The position numbers and the translations under genes were made by a program. This document shows positions 59,630 to 64,000 of a stretch of DNA of 64,000 nt, piece by piece (positions within the stretch are counted from its first letter, which is position 1; each line of letters opens with the position of its first letter). Location of the stretch: the NCBI GenBank assembly GCA_037501455.1, contig CM074863.1, forward strand, positions 9,420,001 through 9,484,000. Direction: 5' to 3'. The notes beneath the pieces are model-generated. The model was not told where the DNA came from, searched no databases, and saw only the letters and a program-made list of their open reading frames with translations. This stretch comes from Lantana camara (lineage: Eukaryota; Streptophyta; Magnoliopsida; Lamiales; Verbenaceae).

Positions 59630-60415
59630 AACCATATAAAATCATACTCACTAACACAATTTTACACATTTTCGCAAACTAACACATTTTTTACAAACAA
59701 TAACACACACTAACAAATTTTTTACACACAATAACACACACTAAAACAATTTGACACGTATTTTTCACATACTAATACAATTTTACACACATCTGCACAC
59801 ACTAACGCAATTTTACAAATATTTTACACGCTAACATATTTTTTACACACATTAACATAATCTTACGCACATTTTCATACGCTAACATATTTTTTACACA
59901 CACTAACAATTTTACAAGTATTTTCACTTACTAACATATTTCTTACGCACACTAACACACATTTATACACACTAACAAAATTTTATGAACATTTTCACAC
60001 ACTAGTATATTTTTACACCAATTTTGTATTAGTTCGACACGCTAGCATATTTTTACACCAATTTTGGATTAGTTTGACTCATTTAACCTATTTAGGACCT
60101 ATTTCACCCATTTAAGACCTGTTTGATCTATTTTGGTCACGTTTAACTTATTTTTTTACCTGTTTGACCCATTTCGGACTCATTTTCAATTTGTTTGATT
60201 TATTAATTTTGGTCCTGATTAACTTATTTTAGACCTGTTTGATCCATTTTGGATACTATAACTCATTTTAGACCTATTTCACCCATTTTTGGCTTGTTTG
60301 ATCCATTCTATAATGTTTCAATTATTTTAGACAACTTTTATCCATTTTCGACATGTTTAATCCATTTTGGAAGCGTTTAACCAATTTGACCCATTTTATG
60401 CTAGATTATCCCTCA
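59630..60415. repeat. Degenerate low-complexity repeats
   Basis: At 59630-60060 units like CACACTAACACAATTTTACACATTTT recur every 25-40 bases. From 60030 to 60410 a different unit (TTTGACCCATTTAGGACCTG type) takes over. A (TC)n run follows at 60420-60440. Confidence 0.7.
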
Positions 60416-60440
60416 ATTACTCTCTCTCTCTCTCTCTCTT

Positions 60441-61936
60441 CATTTTAGAAGTCAACCATACAAACAATCTTTAGCCGAAAAATACTTGAAATGCCGATGA
60501 TTTGTGCCTCTTGTCATTTAATTATGCAGGCTATTTCCACTCTTCACATACTAATATACTCAAATTTCTTCAAGGACCCATTTAAACATCGAAACCTAAG
60601 TTCTATCAGATTTTTAAATCATATTAGTACATGAAATTCATCCTAAATAACAATAATCAACATCTATTATGCAATAGAGTTTAAAACTCAAGCTATTCAA
60701 TTTAATTTCGTTATCAACAACATATATACAACACCCCAACCATTTTTCAAATGAAGAAATAAGAAAGGGAAAGGTGTTGCTGCTGCAGAAAAACGAGACA
60801 GGAAGGGAGAGTGGTGGCTTGTTCGGTGAAGAGGGAGGGCAGAGCTCCTTTGAGAGCTTACTTCAAATTTGGGAAAGGAGATAGTTGCTGCTGCTGTACC
60901 TACTTTCCAGCTTCCAGAAACGGAGGAAGGCAGCGCGTGGTGTGGAAGCGGAGAGGTTCAGTGGTGCGTGCGGTGAAGATTTGAAAGAAGGGCTGATTTG
61001 TTTCTTTTTTGTTGATTACAAATGAGAAAACTTGAGTATGAAGTTGGGATGGGGTGTAAGAGTGAAGGCCATACGTGTATTGTCCCAAGGAATTGAGAAA
61101 TTTATATTTCTAGCTTAAAAACAGGCAGATTCAGAGAATGGGGAAGAATTCAGTCACCTTTACTTTATAATTTAACAAAATACTCTTTTTATATATTGCT
61201 TCTTTTATTTGGTCTAAATCCCCAACTAAATACATAGAATTAGCAACAAGCTTTAAAACTGCTCACATAATCCATATCACAAACCTCTTAAGAATATGTG
61301 TAGAACCGAGAAGTTAAATAATCAAGAACCCCCAGAAACATAGAAGGTTCCTAAATTCAATCAGAAACAAAATGGAAACTCTAGTCTCTAACATGCGATC
61401 ACCAATTCACATTGCACTTGACAAATAGTAGAGCAGCAGCTAAAAACAAGATTTCGACTAGCCCAAGAACACACACAGTGCGTCAGAACTCCCAAACTAA
61501 AAGTTTCTGACTAACCTGAGATGGAGAAACGAAGGAAGCAGCGGAGAAACTCGGCGGAAGATGGCGGTGTGCTGGCGGCGACGTGCTGGTGGAAGATGGC
61601 GGTGTGTTGGCGGCGAGAAGAGATCATTGGGCGTTGGCGCAAAATTGAGGGTTTGGTGGTTGGCAAATTTTTTCTTTCTTTTTTTTTTTTTTTTTTTTTT
61701 TAATATTGGGGGCTGGTCTATGAGACCCGGATATAAACGGGTCTATTTTCCCTGGTTCAGACTTCAGAACCGGTGGGTCGGATCTCGAGCGGGTCTGGTG
61801 GATCGGGTCCAATTCCAGGATCCATTGACCCGATTGTCATTCCTAGTCCAACCCATCTGGCGGCCGCCAGCTGAATAGCTAATACGTTTGTATACTTCCA
61901 GAATCCCAATGTATTCCGCTTGATCTGAAATCCCAA
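60441..61936. other. Intergenic, upstream of the IST1-like gene
   Basis: Contains a GC-rich patch at 60760-60960 and a short direct repeat (GGAAGATGGCGGTGTG) at about 61555 and 61591. A 24-T run is at 61678-61701. The piece at 61735-61846 (GACCCGGAT, GGGTCGGATC, ending GACCCGATTGTCATTCCTA) looks like one end of a further hAT-like element whose other end is not visible. The last part is the IST1 promoter and leader. Confidence 0.4.
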
Positions 61937-64000
61937 ATGTCTGTGCTGAATCAATTATTCAACAGGGGACTTCAGGGCGCCAAATGGTTAGCGAAATCAA
62001 TTCATTTCTATCTTATTGTCTTTGGCGAAATTTCTTTATTATCTTTGATCGGAACTGAGAAATTGGAAATCATTATATGTATGCTGGTTCGGCCATGGAA
62101 AGAAAAACGATTACCCAAATCGTTCGCTAAGTTGCGATCTTTGTGATCTTCAAATGCATTAATTTAGTTCTTCCTCGATTTCCCCTTTCTTGGGTTTTCA
62201 CTTTTTCGTAGCTGCACTTCTTTTTTTGCACCATGTTATCATCAAGAATCGTTGCTTTAGGCTAAAAATAGGATGCATTCGCATATGATTGATCTGATGG
62301 GAAGTTTATGACTATATGTTTCTGTATGATGTTTGTGTGTCAAATTTTAGGTTGTGAATTTAGGTTTTTTAGACACTTGTTGGGGATGGCGTTGTTTCGA
62401 CGAATAAAGCATTAATATATTGTCTGTTTGAAATGTTTGGATCAAAAACTGTGCTGTGGTTTTCTGATTCTGTTTCTTATCTGGCTAAAACAACTTACTG
62501 AAGTGATATAATTCGCGTGAACCTTTAAACATCTGATATTTGATGGTTTGTTGCATTTTGAAATGTTCTGTGTTCTCTGATTGGAGAAAATTCAGCTTAA
62601 AATCTTTCTTGGCATCTTTTAATTCTTGATTACATTGCATATATAGAGTTTGCTTGATTGTTTGCAGTAAAACATGCTTAACCTTGGCAATATCACGCAT
62701 CAAGCTGTTGCAAAACAAGCGAGATGTGCAGCTCAAGCTCATGAGGAAGGAGATAGCAGAATTTCTACAGGCGGGCCAAGAAGCCATTGCTCGAATTAGA
62801 GTACAAAATCAGTATTATTACATGTTTTGTTATTCTATGATATAATCATAGTTTCTGTGTTATTAATTAACCATGCGTTCGGCTAGGTGGAGCATGTAAT
62901 ACGAGAACAAAACACATGGGAGGCATATGAGATATTGGAACTTTTCTGTGAATTTGTTCTTGCCCGTGTACCAATTCTTGAAAACCAGAGGTAAAGCCAT
63001 AATTGAATCCCAATTCAATTGTAAATTCAAATTTTCCTTCTGATATTGGGACACTGAACAACAGGAGGAATCCATATGCCCAAATGGGGCATAGAATGTG
63101 CTGAAAATTTACATTATTAGTAGAACTATGCGTTTCCTTGCTTGAATATGAAATTTATGCTTGAAATGTGGTTTTTCATGTTATCCTTAATCAGGGAATG
63201 CCCAACAGAACTGAGGGAAGCAGTGGCAAGCATAATCTTTTCAGCTCCAAGATGTGCAGATTTGCCTGATTTATTGCATGTGAGGAATTTGTTTGCTGCA
63301 AAATATGGAAAAGAATTCATAGCTGCTGCCGCAGAGCTTCGTCCTGATACCAGTGTTAACCGTACAGTTAGTTGACTTTGCCTCTGGCTCCGACGCTGAT
63401 TTTTCTCCTTTGTATTGACTATCCATACCAGTCCTAAATTGGATATATCTCATAATTCTTCAGATAATTGAAAAGCTCTCGGTTAGTGCTCCTCCTGCAG
63501 ATTTAAAGCTCAAACTGCTGAAGGAGATTGCATTAGAACATAATGTCAATTGGGATTCAACTAAAACCGAAACAGAATTCAGCAAAAGCCCTGAGGATCT
63601 ACTGGTAATCGTCATTTCTGAACTATATCTTCTTGTTACTTTTAACAATATGCTTATGGTATTGTTTGGCTTATTATTTCTGTGTTGTTGTTTCATGTAC
63701 AATTAGAATGGACCAAAACAAATAGCTGCACAACGTTCTCATGCACATTCCAGTGCTAAAATTAGGGAAGATTTGTCTATTACAGAGCATTCAGCAGCTT
63801 CTTTGAATGGTAAACCAGGAGACCGCTCCTTGAAATCCGCCACTTCTATTAGCAGCGCTTCATATGTGGATCCCAGAATAAGTGAATCATCAAAGGCCGA
63901 GCAGAAAGTGGAAGTACAAACAGTTGCTGAGATTAACAACATTAATTCAGAACCGTCTGATGTATTGCAAATGGCTCGAAATGCTATTGCTGCAGCAGAT
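61937..64000 (+). CDS. IST1-like protein, 5' part (gene runs off the window)
   Basis: Regulator of ESCRT-III and Vps4 in endosomal sorting; plants have several IST1-LIKE genes. Exons: 61937-61986, 62668-62800, 62887-62990, 63195-63366, 63464-63604 and 63707-64000 (open at the window edge), 298 codons so far, all joins in frame. The IST1 domain spans about residues 10-190. It includes KTCLTLAISRIKLLQNKRDVQLKLMRKEIAEFLQAGQEAIARIRVEHVIRE, EAYEILELFCEFVLARVPIL, CPTELREAVASIIFSAPRCADLPDLLHVRNLFAAKYGKEF and a VNRTIIEKLSV...LKEIALEH tail. After that the chain is Ser/Lys/Glu-rich and disordered. The first intron lies after codon 16, in the usual place. Interaction motifs expected at the far C-terminus are outside the window. 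Confidence 0.92.

Overview
This is nuclear DNA from a flowering plant, most likely a eudicot. The genes have many short GT-AG introns, the intergenic DNA is AT-rich, and every recognisable protein belongs to a plant family: R2R3-MYB, BEE-type bHLH, VQ, PLS-type PPR, adenylate isopentenyltransferase and IST1-like. The non-coding space is full of small plant transposons (hAT, MULE-type and Helitron-like elements, SINEs and a LINE relic). The species cannot be fixed from sequence alone. I see no operon, CRISPR array, canonical tRNA or rRNA.

Layout. 0.9-7.4 kb (+): a complete cytosolic-type glutaminyl-tRNA synthetase in 23 exons. 8.3-8.8 kb: a long hairpin MITE with a 10-bp target duplication. 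11.0-12.1 kb (-): an R2R3-MYB factor of subgroup 20. 14.0-14.7 kb: SINE debris. 19.7-21.1 kb (+): a BEE-like bHLH factor in six exons. 22.5-23.3 kb (+): a universal stress protein, convergent with a nine-exon S1/P1-type nuclease at 23.7-25.6 kb (-). 25.6-31.2 kb: a gene-poor gap with SINE-like sequence and one small ORF. 31.2-32.1 kb (+): an intronless protein of unknown function with one membrane segment. 35.5-45 kb: a transposon-rich block (a 2.1-kb hAT, a LINE RNase H relic, three smaller hAT-like elements and two further inverted-repeat elements) that surrounds an intronless VQ-motif gene at 40.7-41.4 kb (-). 46.9-47.4 kb: a second MULE-type MITE. 48.4-49.5 kb (-): an adenylate isopentenyltransferase for cytokinin synthesis. 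52.1-53.1 kb: an element with Helitron-like 3' ends at both sides. 56.4-57.0 kb: another copy of the hAT family. 57.3-59.1 kb (-): an E+-type PPR gene with no in-frame ATG before its conserved N-terminus. 59.6-60.4 kb: degenerate low-complexity repeats. 61.9 kb to the window end (+): the 5' part of an IST1-like gene.

The genes do not form a pathway. They are independent nuclear genes: translation, transcription control, stress, nucleic-acid salvage, hormone synthesis, organelle RNA processing and endosomal sorting. Exon models were built by hand by joining reading frames across GT-AG borders. All tested joins keep frame, but no transcript evidence was available. The most noteworthy observations concern transposons: precise target duplications, tail-only retroposon insertions, outward-facing Helitron-like termini, and a GC-rich segment carried inside a hAT element. 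There is also the missing start codon of the PPR gene. I did not find a convincing new multi-gene system.
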